From NCBI GenBank assembly GCA_009785215.1, contig WQWU01000003.1, positions 17,680 to 81,679 of the forward strand: a stretch of DNA of 64,000 nt. The letters run 5' to 3'. Both the position numbers and the translations under genes were made by a program. The notes under the pieces are model-generated. The model searched no databases. It was not told the origin of the DNA and saw nothing but the letters and a program-made list of their open reading frames with translations. Shown here in pieces: positions 25,126 to 32,846 of the stretch. This stretch comes from Treponema sp. GTDB lineage: Bacteria; Spirochaetota; Spirochaetia; Treponematales; Breznakiellaceae. Position 1 is the first letter of the stretch. Every line of letters starts with the position of its first letter.

Positions 25126-25830
25126 ATGGAAACTCGCAGTTTTAAACTCAGTGAATTTGAAGGACCGCTTGACCTTTTGTGGCAGCTAATTCGTAAAAAC
25201 GAAGTTAATATTTTTGATATTCCGATATCAGAGATTACAGAGCAGTATATCGAGTCCCTTAACAATATCGAAATATTGGATCTGGAAGAATTAACCGCTT
25301 TTCATACAATGGCTACTTCATTGTTATATATAAAAAGCCGCACGCTTTTACCTGTAGAAATGGACGATTTTTATGAAGATCCAAGAGCGGAACTTGTTGA
25401 CCGCCTCATTGAATATCAAAAATTTAAAAAACTATCTGAACTCATGGAAGAAAAAGAAAAGGATAATGAATGGATTTTGGAAAGACGCAGGCTTCAGTAT
25501 AATCTCCCCTTTACAGATGATGATATCTGGCAAAAAGTTGATATATGGGACCTTGTAAAAACATTTTCAAGCCTGACGGTGAATATGAGCGCGGAGCGGA
25601 TTATCGACCTTTACGAAGAAGTTTCCGTAAACGAAAAAACAACTTTGCTTGCCGAGTTTCTGGAAAATAAGGGAGAATGCCGTTTTACAGAACTAATTAT
25701 CCGCCCGGGCGCAATGGATATTGTCTGCGCTTTTCTTGCCGTCCTGGAAGCCGCAAAAATGCGCATGATCGTGCTATTTCAAAACCGCCTTTTTGGTGAT
25801 ATACTTATAAGAGCGGCGGGGAGCATATAG
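25126..25830 (+). CDS. scpA: Segregation and condensation protein A
   Basis: The 234-residue kleisin has the N-terminal signature FEGPLDLLWQLIRKNEVNIFDIPI and a C-terminal winged-helix part (ECRFTELIIRPGAMDIVCAFLAVLEA). ScpA closes the SMC ring together with ScpB for chromosome condensation. The stop of scpA overlaps the start of scpB by one base. A TATACT (25113-25118) ends only 7 bases before the ATG and there is no Shine-Dalgarno, so the message may be leaderless. Confidence 0.93.
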   Translation: METRSFKLSEFEGPLDLLWQLIRKNEVNIFDIPISEITEQYIESLNNIEILDLEELTAFHTMATSLLYIKSRTLLPVEMDDFYEDPRAELVDRLIEYQKFKKLSELMEEKEKDNEWILERRRLQYNLPFTDDDIWQKVDIWDLVKTFSSLTVNMSAERIIDLYEEVSVNEKTTLLAEFLENKGECRFTELIIRPGAMDIVCAFLAVLEAAKMRMIVLFQNRLFGDILIRAAGSI

Positions 25831-26393
25831 TGACAAAAAACACAGAAAAAGAAACAAACTACACAGCGCTTGTCGAGGCAATTCTTCTTATGGAATCTGA
25901 AGCAATCGATGAAGATAAAATAGCCTCGATTGCGGAACTTCCCAAAGAAACAATAATATCTGCCCTGGAAAAATTAAGTGAAAAGTACGCGTCAGCCGAA
26001 AGCGGAATAGAGCTGTCGCGTGCAGGCGGCGGTATTATGCTTTCTGCCAAACGTGAACATTGGGAAAAATTAAAAGACAGGTACGGCAAAAAAAACGCGG
26101 GGAAAATTTCCCGGGCGGCAATGGAAACCCTCGCCATAGTCGCGTATTCTCAGCCTGTTACCCGGGCAGAAATAGAAAAAATAAGAGGCGTATCGGCAGA
26201 CAATATGATAAGGCTCCTTTTGGAAAAAGATTTTATTAAAGAAGCGGGAAAAAAAGACATACCCGGAAGACCTACACTGTACGGAACTACAAAAGAATTC
26301 TTAAAACAATTTCATTTAAATTCAATTTCTGAACTGCCAAAATTGGGCGAAAGTGATATTGATAAATTTGAACTTGAGGGAGAAAAATATTAG
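25830..26393 (+). CDS. scpB: Segregation and condensation protein B
   Basis: The 187-residue protein has two winged helices. The segments AMETLAIVAYSQPVTRAEIE and IRGVSADNMIRLLLEKDFI are diagnostic for ScpB. ScpB dimers bind the kleisin ScpA in the SMC complex. It starts with GTG overlapping the scpA TAG/GTG junction and its 3' end overlaps the following pseudouridine synthase gene, giving the frequent order scpA-scpB-rluB. Confidence 0.93.
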   Translation: MTKNTEKETNYTALVEAILLMESEAIDEDKIASIAELPKETIISALEKLSEKYASAESGIELSRAGGGIMLSAKREHWEKLKDRYGKKNAGKISRAAMETLAIVAYSQPVTRAEIEKIRGVSADNMIRLLLEKDFIKEAGKKDIPGRPTLYGTTKEFLKQFHLNSISELPKLGESDIDKFELEGEKY

Positions 26394-27072
26394 GCTGCAG
26401 GTTTTTCTGGCTTCTGCAGGATTGGCTTCAAGGCGCGCTGCGGAAGAGATTATCGCGAAAGGAAGAGTGTCGGTAAACGGCGAAATAATTACCGCGCAGG
26501 GTACAAAGGTAACAGAAGGTGATGTAATCCTCGTTGACGGAAAACCTGTTTACCCGGAAAGCCGTAAGATCTACATCGCCCTGAATAAGCCTCCAGGATA
26601 CATTTGCACTTCAAGTGATCCTCAAGACCGCCCTCTGGCTTTAAGCCTGCTTGATAGCCCCATGCGCCTTTACAGTGTAGGACGGCTGGATTATATGTCC
26701 TCTGGTCTAATTTTCTTTACCAACGACGGAGCGTTTGCAAGCCGCCTGGGGCATCCAAGCACAGGGCTTGAAAAGGAATATATCGTGGAAGCAACCGGTC
26801 AAATCCCGGATGAAACTGTTGACGCTTTTAACTGCGGAATAACAATAGATAGTATATTCTACAAGGCTAAATCGGCAGAAAAAACAGGCCGCAAAAGCAT
26901 GAGAATTGTTCTTGTCGAAGGTAAAAACCGCGAAATAAGGCGTGTCTTTTCACACTTTCATTTGCACCCCTGCTTGCTTCGCAGAGTACGAATTGGTCCG
27001 GTCTTACTGGGAAATCTTGCGGAAGGCAGCTCCCGCCCGCTTACGGAGAAAGAAAGGAGAGATATATGGTAA
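26353..27072 (+). CDS. rluB: Ribosomal pseudouridine synthase, RluB/RsuA family
   Basis: An S4 RNA-binding domain (LQVFLASAGLASRRAAEEII) is followed by the catalytic segment VGRLDYMSSGLIFFTNDG, with the catalytic Asp in GRLDY, and by the closing motif LVEGKNREIRRVFSHF. Members modify a uridine in 16S or 23S rRNA. The start is uncertain: GTG at 26353 gives 239 residues with a 41-base scpB overlap, TTG at 26374 is possible, and an ATT at 26389 lies 6 bases after GAGGGA, right before the conserved S4 domain. The 3' end overlaps cmk by 7 bases. Confidence 0.9.
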   Translation: MILINLNLREKNIRLQVFLASAGLASRRAAEEIIAKGRVSVNGEIITAQGTKVTEGDVILVDGKPVYPESRKIYIALNKPPGYICTSSDPQDRPLALSLLDSPMRLYSVGRLDYMSSGLIFFTNDGAFASRLGHPSTGLEKEYIVEATGQIPDETVDAFNCGITIDSIFYKAKSAEKTGRKSMRIVLVEGKNREIRRVFSHFHLHPCLLRRVRIGPVLLGNLAEGSSRPLTEKERRDIW

Positions 27073-27695
27073 TTGCTATTGATGGACCTGCGGGGTCGGG
27101 GAAGAGCACTATCGCTAAAATGGTAGCCGAAGGAAAAGGGTTTACCTATATCAATTCGGGGAAACTTTACAGAGCGATAACTTTAGGATGTTTACAGGCA
27201 GGAATTGACCTAAAAAACAGCGAAAAAGTGATTGAATTTGCAAAAAATATCGATATAACCTACGAAAAAGACCAGGTTTTCCTTGACGGAAAGGATGTAA
27301 CAGCTTTTTTGCATACGGACGAAATAGATCGTCATTCTTCACCGCTTTCGGCAATTGTGCCTGTCAGACACATTGTAAATGACCTTATCCGTAAAATAGC
27401 CAGGGACAGCAATATAGTGGTGGAGGGCAGGGACATGACTACCGTTGTTTTCCCGGATGCCCGGCACCGCTTTTATATTGACGCTTCGGCGGATGCAAGG
27501 GCAAAAAGGCGCTTTGACCAGGGGGTTTCAAATTTAAGCCTTGAAGAGATAAAAACGGCTATTTTACAGCGGGATGAGATTGACAAAAACAAGGAAGAAG
27601 GCAGTTTAAAAATTGCCCCGGATGTTCAATATTTGGACACTTCGGACTTGACCATTATTGAAGTTTATGACAAATTGATAGATAAGATAGATTAA
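27066..27695 (+). CDS. cmk: Cytidylate kinase
   Basis: The 209-residue P-loop kinase has Walker A GPAGSGKST at residues 7-15, the INSGKLYRAIT substrate segment and EGRDMTTVVFPDA, matching CMP kinases. It phosphorylates CMP and dCMP. It is slightly shorter than the Escherichia coli enzyme. It precedes rpsA, a very common order in bacteria. The ATG lies in the end of the pseudouridine synthase gene behind AAAGGAGA. Confidence 0.94.
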   Translation: MVIAIDGPAGSGKSTIAKMVAEGKGFTYINSGKLYRAITLGCLQAGIDLKNSEKVIEFAKNIDITYEKDQVFLDGKDVTAFLHTDEIDRHSSPLSAIVPVRHIVNDLIRKIARDSNIVVEGRDMTTVVFPDARHRFYIDASADARAKRRFDQGVSNLSLEEIKTAILQRDEIDKNKEEGSLKIAPDVQYLDTSDLTIIEVYDKLIDKID

Positions 27696-27714
27696 TTATT
27701 AAGGAAAGAAAACG

Positions 27715-29460
27715 ATGGCAGAAGAGAAGGAAGTGGGCACGCCATTCAAAGGTGGCGCGGACACAGGCAAAGATGGAGAAAACATTCAAACTCAATTACA
27801 GGAAGAATACCTCAAGACCCTGGAGCAGCTGGAAGAAGGTCAGCTTGTCGAGGGCAAGGTTGTACAGGTTACATCCGATCAGGTATTTATCGACGTTGGC
27901 TACAAATCAGAAGGAAAGATTCCGATTTCTGAATTTTCCGAGATTCCAAGTATCGGTGATTCTGTGCCGGTTATCCTTATCGCTAAGGAAAACAAACACG
28001 GGGAAGTAATCGTATCCAAACAAAAAGCGGATGCGAAACTTTTCTGGAAAAATCTGCGGCTGGCATTTACCGAAAAACGCGCAATCGAAGGAACTGTTGA
28101 TAAACAGGTAAAAGGCGGCTTTGAAGTTTTCCTTGGCGCGGACGCGCGCGCATTCCTTCCCGTCAGTCAGGCTGATACGCAAAAACTGGAAAAACCGGAA
28201 AAATTATTAAATCAGAAAATCAGGGTTTATGTTGAACGTCTTTATTCAGACGGAAAAATCAACATTGTTGTAAACAGGCGCAAGTGCATGGAAGAAGAGC
28301 TTGAAAGCATGCGCAATAATTTCTTTGAAAATACTCCCATTGGCACAGATGTTACCGGCACCGTAAAAAGTTTTACCTCATTCGGCGCTTTTATAGACCT
28401 TGGCGGTTTTGACGGACTTCTGCACATCAACGATATGAGCTGGGGCCATGTTACGCGTCCGAAAGACTTTGTAAAAAAAGGCCAGGAAATCCGTTTAAAA
28501 GTAATTCGTATAGACAAAAATGAAAAGAGAATTAATCTTTCTCTTAAACATTATACCGATGATCCATGGGTTCACTTTGAAGAAAAATATCATGTAAACG
28601 ATATAATAAAAGGCAAGGTAACAAAGCTTACGGAATTCGGAGCGTTTATAGAACTTGAAGAAGGTATCGAAGGACTTGCTCATATTTCAGAATTCTCGTG
28701 GTTAAAGAAAATTCAAAAACCGCAGGATCTTTTAAAATCCGGCGATGTTGTTGAATGTATGATACTTGGTTATGATTTGCAGGCGGGCAGAGTGTCGCTT
28801 GGGCTTAAACAGGTTCAGGAAAATCCCTGGGACAACATCGAAGAAAAATACCAGGTAGGCGCAAGGATAAAACGTAAAATCGTTAAAATAACCAATGCGG
28901 GCGCTTTTATTGAATTAGGCGACGGTATTGACGGTTTCCTGCACGGAGATGATATTTCATGGACCAGAAAGTCCAAGAATTTCGGGCTTGCCGCGGGTCA
29001 GGAAGTTGAGGTAATGGTTATTGCCGTAGATCCGGATAAGCGTAATATCAAACTTGGTATAAAACAGCTTTCAGATGACCCTTGGAAAGAATTTTGCAGC
29101 AATTACAGAAGCGGGTCTCCTGTGGAAGGTGAGATTGCTTCGGTTACTGACTTTGGCGTATTTTTACGTGTTAGCGGCGGAATCGAAGGGCTTATCCATA
29201 AATCCAACCTTGTAGAAAACCGTGAGGAAGATCCGGATGAAGCATTAAAGAAATATAAAGCCGGAGATACTTTAAAAGCAGTTGTTCTGGAAATTCAACA
29301 GGATAAACAAAAAGTTGCCTTTTCCATCCGCGATTTACAAAAGAAAGTGCAAAGGGATGATATTTCCCGTTACATGGCAAAAGAAGAATCATCAGATTCC
29401 ACTTATACCCTGGGCGCTGTTCTTAAATCGAAAAGCAACGATGCCTCTGATACAGAATAG
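27715..29460 (+). CDS. rpsA: Ribosomal protein S1 (six S1 domains)
   Basis: The 581-residue protein has six S1 RNA-binding domains at roughly 70-residue spacing, recognisable by GKVVQVTSDQVFIDVG, GTVKSFTSFGAFIDLG, GKVTKLTEFGAFIEL and similar. The first two are divergent, as in typical S1, and bind the 30S subunit; the later four bind mRNA. The N-terminal extension and the C-terminal tail are short and acidic. It is 19 bases downstream of cmk, preceded by AAGGA. Length and domain number are normal for Gram-negative S1. Confidence 0.95.
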   Translation: MAEEKEVGTPFKGGADTGKDGENIQTQLQEEYLKTLEQLEEGQLVEGKVVQVTSDQVFIDVGYKSEGKIPISEFSEIPSIGDSVPVILIAKENKHGEVIVSKQKADAKLFWKNLRLAFTEKRAIEGTVDKQVKGGFEVFLGADARAFLPVSQADTQKLEKPEKLLNQKIRVYVERLYSDGKINIVVNRRKCMEEELESMRNNFFENTPIGTDVTGTVKSFTSFGAFIDLGGFDGLLHINDMSWGHVTRPKDFVKKGQEIRLKVIRIDKNEKRINLSLKHYTDDPWVHFEEKYHVNDIIKGKVTKLTEFGAFIELEEGIEGLAHISEFSWLKKIQKPQDLLKSGDVVECMILGYDLQAGRVSLGLKQVQENPWDNIEEKYQVGARIKRKIVKITNAGAFIELGDGIDGFLHGDDISWTRKSKNFGLAAGQEVEVMVIAVDPDKRNIKLGIKQLSDDPWKEFCSNYRSGSPVEGEIASVTDFGVFLRVSGGIEGLIHKSNLVENREEDPDEALKKYKAGDTLKAVVLEIQQDKQKVAFSIRDLQKKVQRDDISRYMAKEESSDSTYTLGAVLKSKSNDASDTE

Positions 29461-29482
29461 ATTAATCCGGGGGGGATCCCCA

Positions 29483-29497
29483 TGGCTGTCGCAGCCA
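29483..29497 (+). other. Small stem-loop in the rpsA to activator gap
   Basis: TGGCTG and CAGCCA pair around a TCG loop, 10 bases before the activator start codon; a G/C-rich GGGGGGATCCCC lies just upstream. There is no T tract, so this is not a typical terminator. It would place the Shine-Dalgarno-like AGGG beside a hairpin. Confidence 0.35.
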
Positions 29498-29507
29498 GGG
29501 TTCGGCT

Positions 29508-31028
29508 ATGCTGACAAAGATTGATATTAATAAGTTCCATACTCTTATAGAGATAAATTCGTCTTTAAATTCCAGTTATAAGGATGTGCACAGTGTTTTG
29601 TCGCGGATTATGGAATCGGCAACACGGCTGTGTGACGCGCATGCTTCCAGTCTTTTGTTAATGGACAAGGAAAAAAACGAACTTTATTTTGAGGTAGCGC
29701 TCGGTGAAAAAGGCGGCGATGTTAAAAAGTATACCGTAAAATTCGGAGAGGGTATTGCCGGATGGGTCGCGCAAAACAATAAATCTATCATTGTAAATGA
29801 TGTTGCAAACGATAAACGTCATCTGCGCAATATCGGAGAAGAAATAAATTTTACCTGTAAAACAATATTGGCTGTACCCATGCGTATCAAGGATGAATGT
29901 ATCGGGGTTCTTGAGCTAATCAATAAAAAAGATGATGGTCTTTTTACCCAGGATGATATTGAATGGCTTGAAATTTTCGCGAATCAGGCAGCGCTTGCGA
30001 TTATTAATGCCAGAAGCATGGAAGAATCTCTTCGTGAAATAAAACAATTACAGGAACAGTTAACCCATAATCAATACCACACCGTTATTGCAAAAAGCCC
30101 TTGCTTTCTGGAAAAACTGGAAATCATTGACAAGGTTGCAAAAACCGACTCTTCCGTTCTGCTTTTGGGAGAAAGCGGTGTTGGCAAGGAACTTTTCGCG
30201 GAGCAGATTCATCTGCGCAGTACGCGGAAAAACGCTCCGTTTATAAGAGTTAATTGCGCGGCTCTTCCGGAAGGTTTGCTGGAAAGCGAACTTTTCGGCC
30301 ATGTAAAAGGCGCTTTTACAAACGCAATTTCCAACCGTCAGGGGCGCTTTGAAATGGCAAACGGCGGCACGATCTTTCTTGATGAAATAGGAGATTTGCC
30401 CCTTTCCTTACAGGCTAAAATACTGCGTGTTATCCAGGAAAAAAAATATGAAAAAGTAGGGTCTGATGCCACAGTTACAGTAAATGTGCGTATCGTTGCT
30501 GCTACAAATAAAGACCTTGAGCAGCAGGTTCAGAAAGGGGAGTTTCGCCATGATCTGTTCTACCGGCTGAATGTATTCCCTATCTATATTCCTCCTCTTC
30601 GTCAGCGTCCTGAAGATATTATTGAATTGGCTCATTTTTTCCTTAAAAATTTCATGAAGGAAACAAAAAAGCAAAAAGAAGCCATGGCAGAAGGTTTTTC
30701 CCAGAGCGCCATTGAAGCCATGCTGTCGTATTCATGGCCCGGCAATGTCCGTGAACTGCAAAATTGCATTGAACGGGCATGCGTAATCGGCAAAAACAAA
30801 CTAATAGGCATAGAAGACCTGTTTCTTAAAACAGGTACCCAGGATAAAGATGACGGAATGAGGGATTTAAAAGCGGCGCTTAATGCTTTTAAGGTCAATT
30901 TTATACGTAAAGTGCTTGAAGAAAACAACTGGAATCAGACAGAAACCGCAAAGGCTCTTGCCATACAGCGGACTTATTTGTCAAGATTAATAAAAGATCT
31001 GCAAATTGATGCCATAGAAAAGGCGTGA
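29508..31028 (+). CDS. GAF-domain sigma-54-type transcription activator
   Basis: The 506-residue protein has an N-terminal GAF domain (about 25-170), an AAA+ domain with Walker A GESGVGKE and Walker B IFLDEIGDLP, and a C-terminal Fis-type helix-turn-helix (NWNQTETAKALAIQRTYLSRL). Its layout resembles NifA/NorR-type enhancer-binding proteins that switch on sigma-54 promoters in response to a small molecule bound by GAF. Odd point: the loop that contacts sigma-54, usually GAFTGA, reads GAFTNA here. No sigma-54 promoter was recognised nearby, so its targets are unknown. Confidence 0.9.
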   Translation: MLTKIDINKFHTLIEINSSLNSSYKDVHSVLSRIMESATRLCDAHASSLLLMDKEKNELYFEVALGEKGGDVKKYTVKFGEGIAGWVAQNNKSIIVNDVANDKRHLRNIGEEINFTCKTILAVPMRIKDECIGVLELINKKDDGLFTQDDIEWLEIFANQAALAIINARSMEESLREIKQLQEQLTHNQYHTVIAKSPCFLEKLEIIDKVAKTDSSVLLLGESGVGKELFAEQIHLRSTRKNAPFIRVNCAALPEGLLESELFGHVKGAFTNAISNRQGRFEMANGGTIFLDEIGDLPLSLQAKILRVIQEKKYEKVGSDATVTVNVRIVAATNKDLEQQVQKGEFRHDLFYRLNVFPIYIPPLRQRPEDIIELAHFFLKNFMKETKKQKEAMAEGFSQSAIEAMLSYSWPGNVRELQNCIERACVIGKNKLIGIEDLFLKTGTQDKDDGMRDLKAALNAFKVNFIRKVLEENNWNQTETAKALAIQRTYLSRLIKDLQIDAIEKA

Positions 31029-31050
31029 AAATAACATTTAAGGAGTAACA

Positions 31051-31731
31051 ATGCAAAACGAAAAAACGAGCCAGGAGAAAGACAATTTTTTAGGGAAAAT
31101 CAATGACTTTATTCAAAGGAACAGAAAACCTATTTTCGCTGTGACAGGCATTATAGTTTTCCTGTTTGTGGGAGCTGTCGTATTTCTTGCTGTAAATGAC
31201 AGTTTAAACAAGAAAGCTATCATTAAAGCAGAAGAATTCAACACCAGATACGAATATCTGACAGAAAATTTTGATGACGAAGATTTTAAAGATGATATTA
31301 ATGGTTTTATAAACGACATAGCGGCATTTGCAGGCAGAAAAAAGGGAGTAGCCTACAGTAAAGCATGGTCTTTGGCTGCCGATCTTCACACAAGGAATAA
31401 AGACTGGCAAAACTCGCAGGAAGCCTGGGTTAACGCGGCACGCGCGGGAGATAATTATTTAGCGCCTATCGCATTTTTTAATGCGGCGGCTGCCGCAGAA
31501 GAGCAGGGGAATATCGAGCAGGCAATTGATTTATTAAAACAGTGCCTCTCCCTTAAGGTTGAGTTTCCCGCGGCTCCAAGAGCGCAGTTTTCCGTAGGAA
31601 GGCTCTATGAACAGCTTGGCGATTTTCCGCAGGCTTTGGAAGCATACAGGGAAGTAATGATTAATTGGCCTGAAATACCTGTATGGCACCAGCTTGCCCG
31701 CAGCAGAATTATCGCAATTGAGATTCAATGA
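31051..31731 (+). CDS. Membrane-anchored TPR protein
   Basis: The 226-residue protein has a short cytoplasmic N-terminus, one membrane segment (residues about 28-50, IFAVTGIIVFLFVGAVVFL) and a TPR region (ALEAYREVMINWPEIP and AIDLLKQCLSLKVEFP). The layout resembles YfgM/tetratricopeptide periplasmic proteins that assist membrane-protein assembly, but the match is not strong enough to name it. It begins behind AAGGAG and overlaps the next gene by 4 bases (ATGA). Confidence 0.75.
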   Translation: MQNEKTSQEKDNFLGKINDFIQRNRKPIFAVTGIIVFLFVGAVVFLAVNDSLNKKAIIKAEEFNTRYEYLTENFDDEDFKDDINGFINDIAAFAGRKKGVAYSKAWSLAADLHTRNKDWQNSQEAWVNAARAGDNYLAPIAFFNAAAAAEEQGNIEQAIDLLKQCLSLKVEFPAAPRAQFSVGRLYEQLGDFPQALEAYREVMINWPEIPVWHQLARSRIIAIEIQ

Positions 31732-32471
31732 AAATAATAAGGGGGTTACCCCCATTGCTGCTGTATATTTTATTCGCGCTTTTATCCTGCGGAATAGAAG
31801 AGTATTATTATCTTCCGCAGGATGTTGATATAAGAAAAGAATTGAATACAGCAGCAGTCCTGGAAATCGAGCCCATTACTGAACGCTATGCTACAGGTTT
31901 TACCATTTTTTACAGGATATATATTACAAACGCGTTTCTTAGCGGAGTTGAAATAAATACAGAAAATCTGATGCGTGATATCAGCGCTTCGCTTTTTAAT
32001 GATTTTAGGGATTTAACCCCGTTTGCAGACCCTGCAAATAACACATCCATAACAACAGAGAATACATTTAAAAACCGTAATTACCATGAACTGGAACTTG
32101 AAGGAATAGATATAAAAACAGTTTTTAAAACAACAGGCGGCACCTTCAGGATTAATTTTCAGGACAGAGCCGGCACAGAACCTTTTTTATCCTATGACGA
32201 TGCGGGCACAGAAAGAGTATATTTTTTATTAAGAAATAACGGAGGCGGCGTTTTTACACCAGAACCTGAAGACCGTTATTTTTTCTACACACCCGAACTT
32301 ACATCAACCGAAACAGACGTTAACAACGACGTTATCCGCCGCAGCGACAATGCAGACGGATACGCCTATGTTTCAATGTACATAGTAGCCATCGGGCAAA
32401 ACCCCGATACCTTCCAGCGTATCCTCAGCAAACCCACCCACATCAACATTTTTAAATTACCGGACAATTAA
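31728..32471 (+). CDS. Putative lipoprotein of unknown function
   Basis: The 247-residue protein has a signal peptide with lipobox LLSC (Cys21), then a mature domain with many Asn, Thr and aromatic residues (RYATGFTIFYRIYITNAFLS). I recognise no family. It is translationally coupled to the TPR gene before it. It ends 53 bases before the left attachment site of the prophage, so it is the last host gene on this side. Confidence 0.7.
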   Translation: MKIIRGLPPLLLYILFALLSCGIEEYYYLPQDVDIRKELNTAAVLEIEPITERYATGFTIFYRIYITNAFLSGVEINTENLMRDISASLFNDFRDLTPFADPANNTSITTENTFKNRNYHELELEGIDIKTVFKTTGGTFRINFQDRAGTEPFLSYDDAGTERVYFLLRNNGGGVFTPEPEDRYFFYTPELTSTETDVNNDVIRRSDNADGYAYVSMYIVAIGQNPDTFQRILSKPTHINIFKLPDN

Positions 32472-32499
32472 TGAGTAGAACATTGGTTTTCCAGCCTGA

Positions 32500-32527
32500 T
32501 TGGTATATATCCGCTACTGTGTATAAT
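32500..32527 (+). promoter_or_regulatory. Host promoter-like sequence at the left prophage border
   Basis: TTGGTA (32500-32505), a 16-base spacer and TATAAT (32522-32527) point into the prophage. The -10 box overlaps the first three bases of the left repeat. If active, it would transcribe VP5 and VP1 in the lysogen. Confidence 0.45.
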
Positions 32528-32560
32528 GTTTATTCTGTCTACTAGGAAATAGGGGTTTTA
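32525..32560 (+). repeat. attL: 36-bp direct repeat, dif-like
   Basis: It is identical to 36999-37034. On the minus strand it includes ATTTCCTAGTA (32550-32540), which differs at two positions from the XerC-side arm of the Bacillus subtilis dif site as I remember it (ACTTCCTAGAA). A six-base centre GACAGA and a weaker second arm follow. Confidence 0.9.
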
Positions 32561-32588
32561 CCCCTATTTCGGACCCCCCGTCAGGGGG
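32547..32588 (+). promoter_or_regulatory. Two hairpins in the VP5 leader
   Basis: AAATAGGGG and CCCCTATTT (32547-32569) form a perfect 9-bp stem with a TTTTA loop; half of it is attachment-site DNA and half is phage DNA, so it exists in attL and attP but not in attR. CCCCC and GGGGG (about 32574-32588) form a second stem. Neither has a T tract; attenuation or RNA stabilisation is possible. Confidence 0.6.
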
Positions 32589-32615
32589 AAATCAAAGTAG
32601 ATAGGAGAGACAAAA

Positions 32616-32846
32616 ATGCAAATTTACGCTATTTATGACACGATTGCTCAGGAATTAGGACCTATTTTTGAGGCAAAAAACGACGAAGTTGCTCGTCGCC
32701 AGGCGATATATTCACTTGGAAAACAAAACGTTAACCCTAAGGAATTTTGGGTTTACAGATTAGGCGAAATTATTCGCAATGATGACAAGTTTGAGATCCG
32801 TGGTTTATCACCGGAGAAATTAGAGGTTAACTATGAAACGGCGTAG
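32616..32846 (+). CDS. VP5-like non-structural microvirus protein
   Basis: The 76-residue protein starts MQIYAIYDTIAQELGPIFEA and contains FWVYRLGEI, matching gokushovirus VP5 proteins, which share the pattern (K/Q)(L/I)Y(T/A)IYD...G.(F/L)D. VP5 is thought to be a small DNA-binding or switch protein in replication. The ATG follows AGGAGAG. Its stop overlaps the start of VP1 by 14 bases. Together with VP1 it would be the first product of a transcript crossing the attachment site. Confidence 0.85.
   Translation: MQIYAIYDTIAQELGPIFEAKNDEVARRQAIYSLGKQNVNPKEFWVYRLGEIIRNDDKFEIRGLSPEKLEVNYETA

Noticed and set aside
31684-31699. TGGCAC-N4-TTGC as a sigma-54 promoter
   Set aside because: The spacer is one base short and the site lies inside a coding region before its end.
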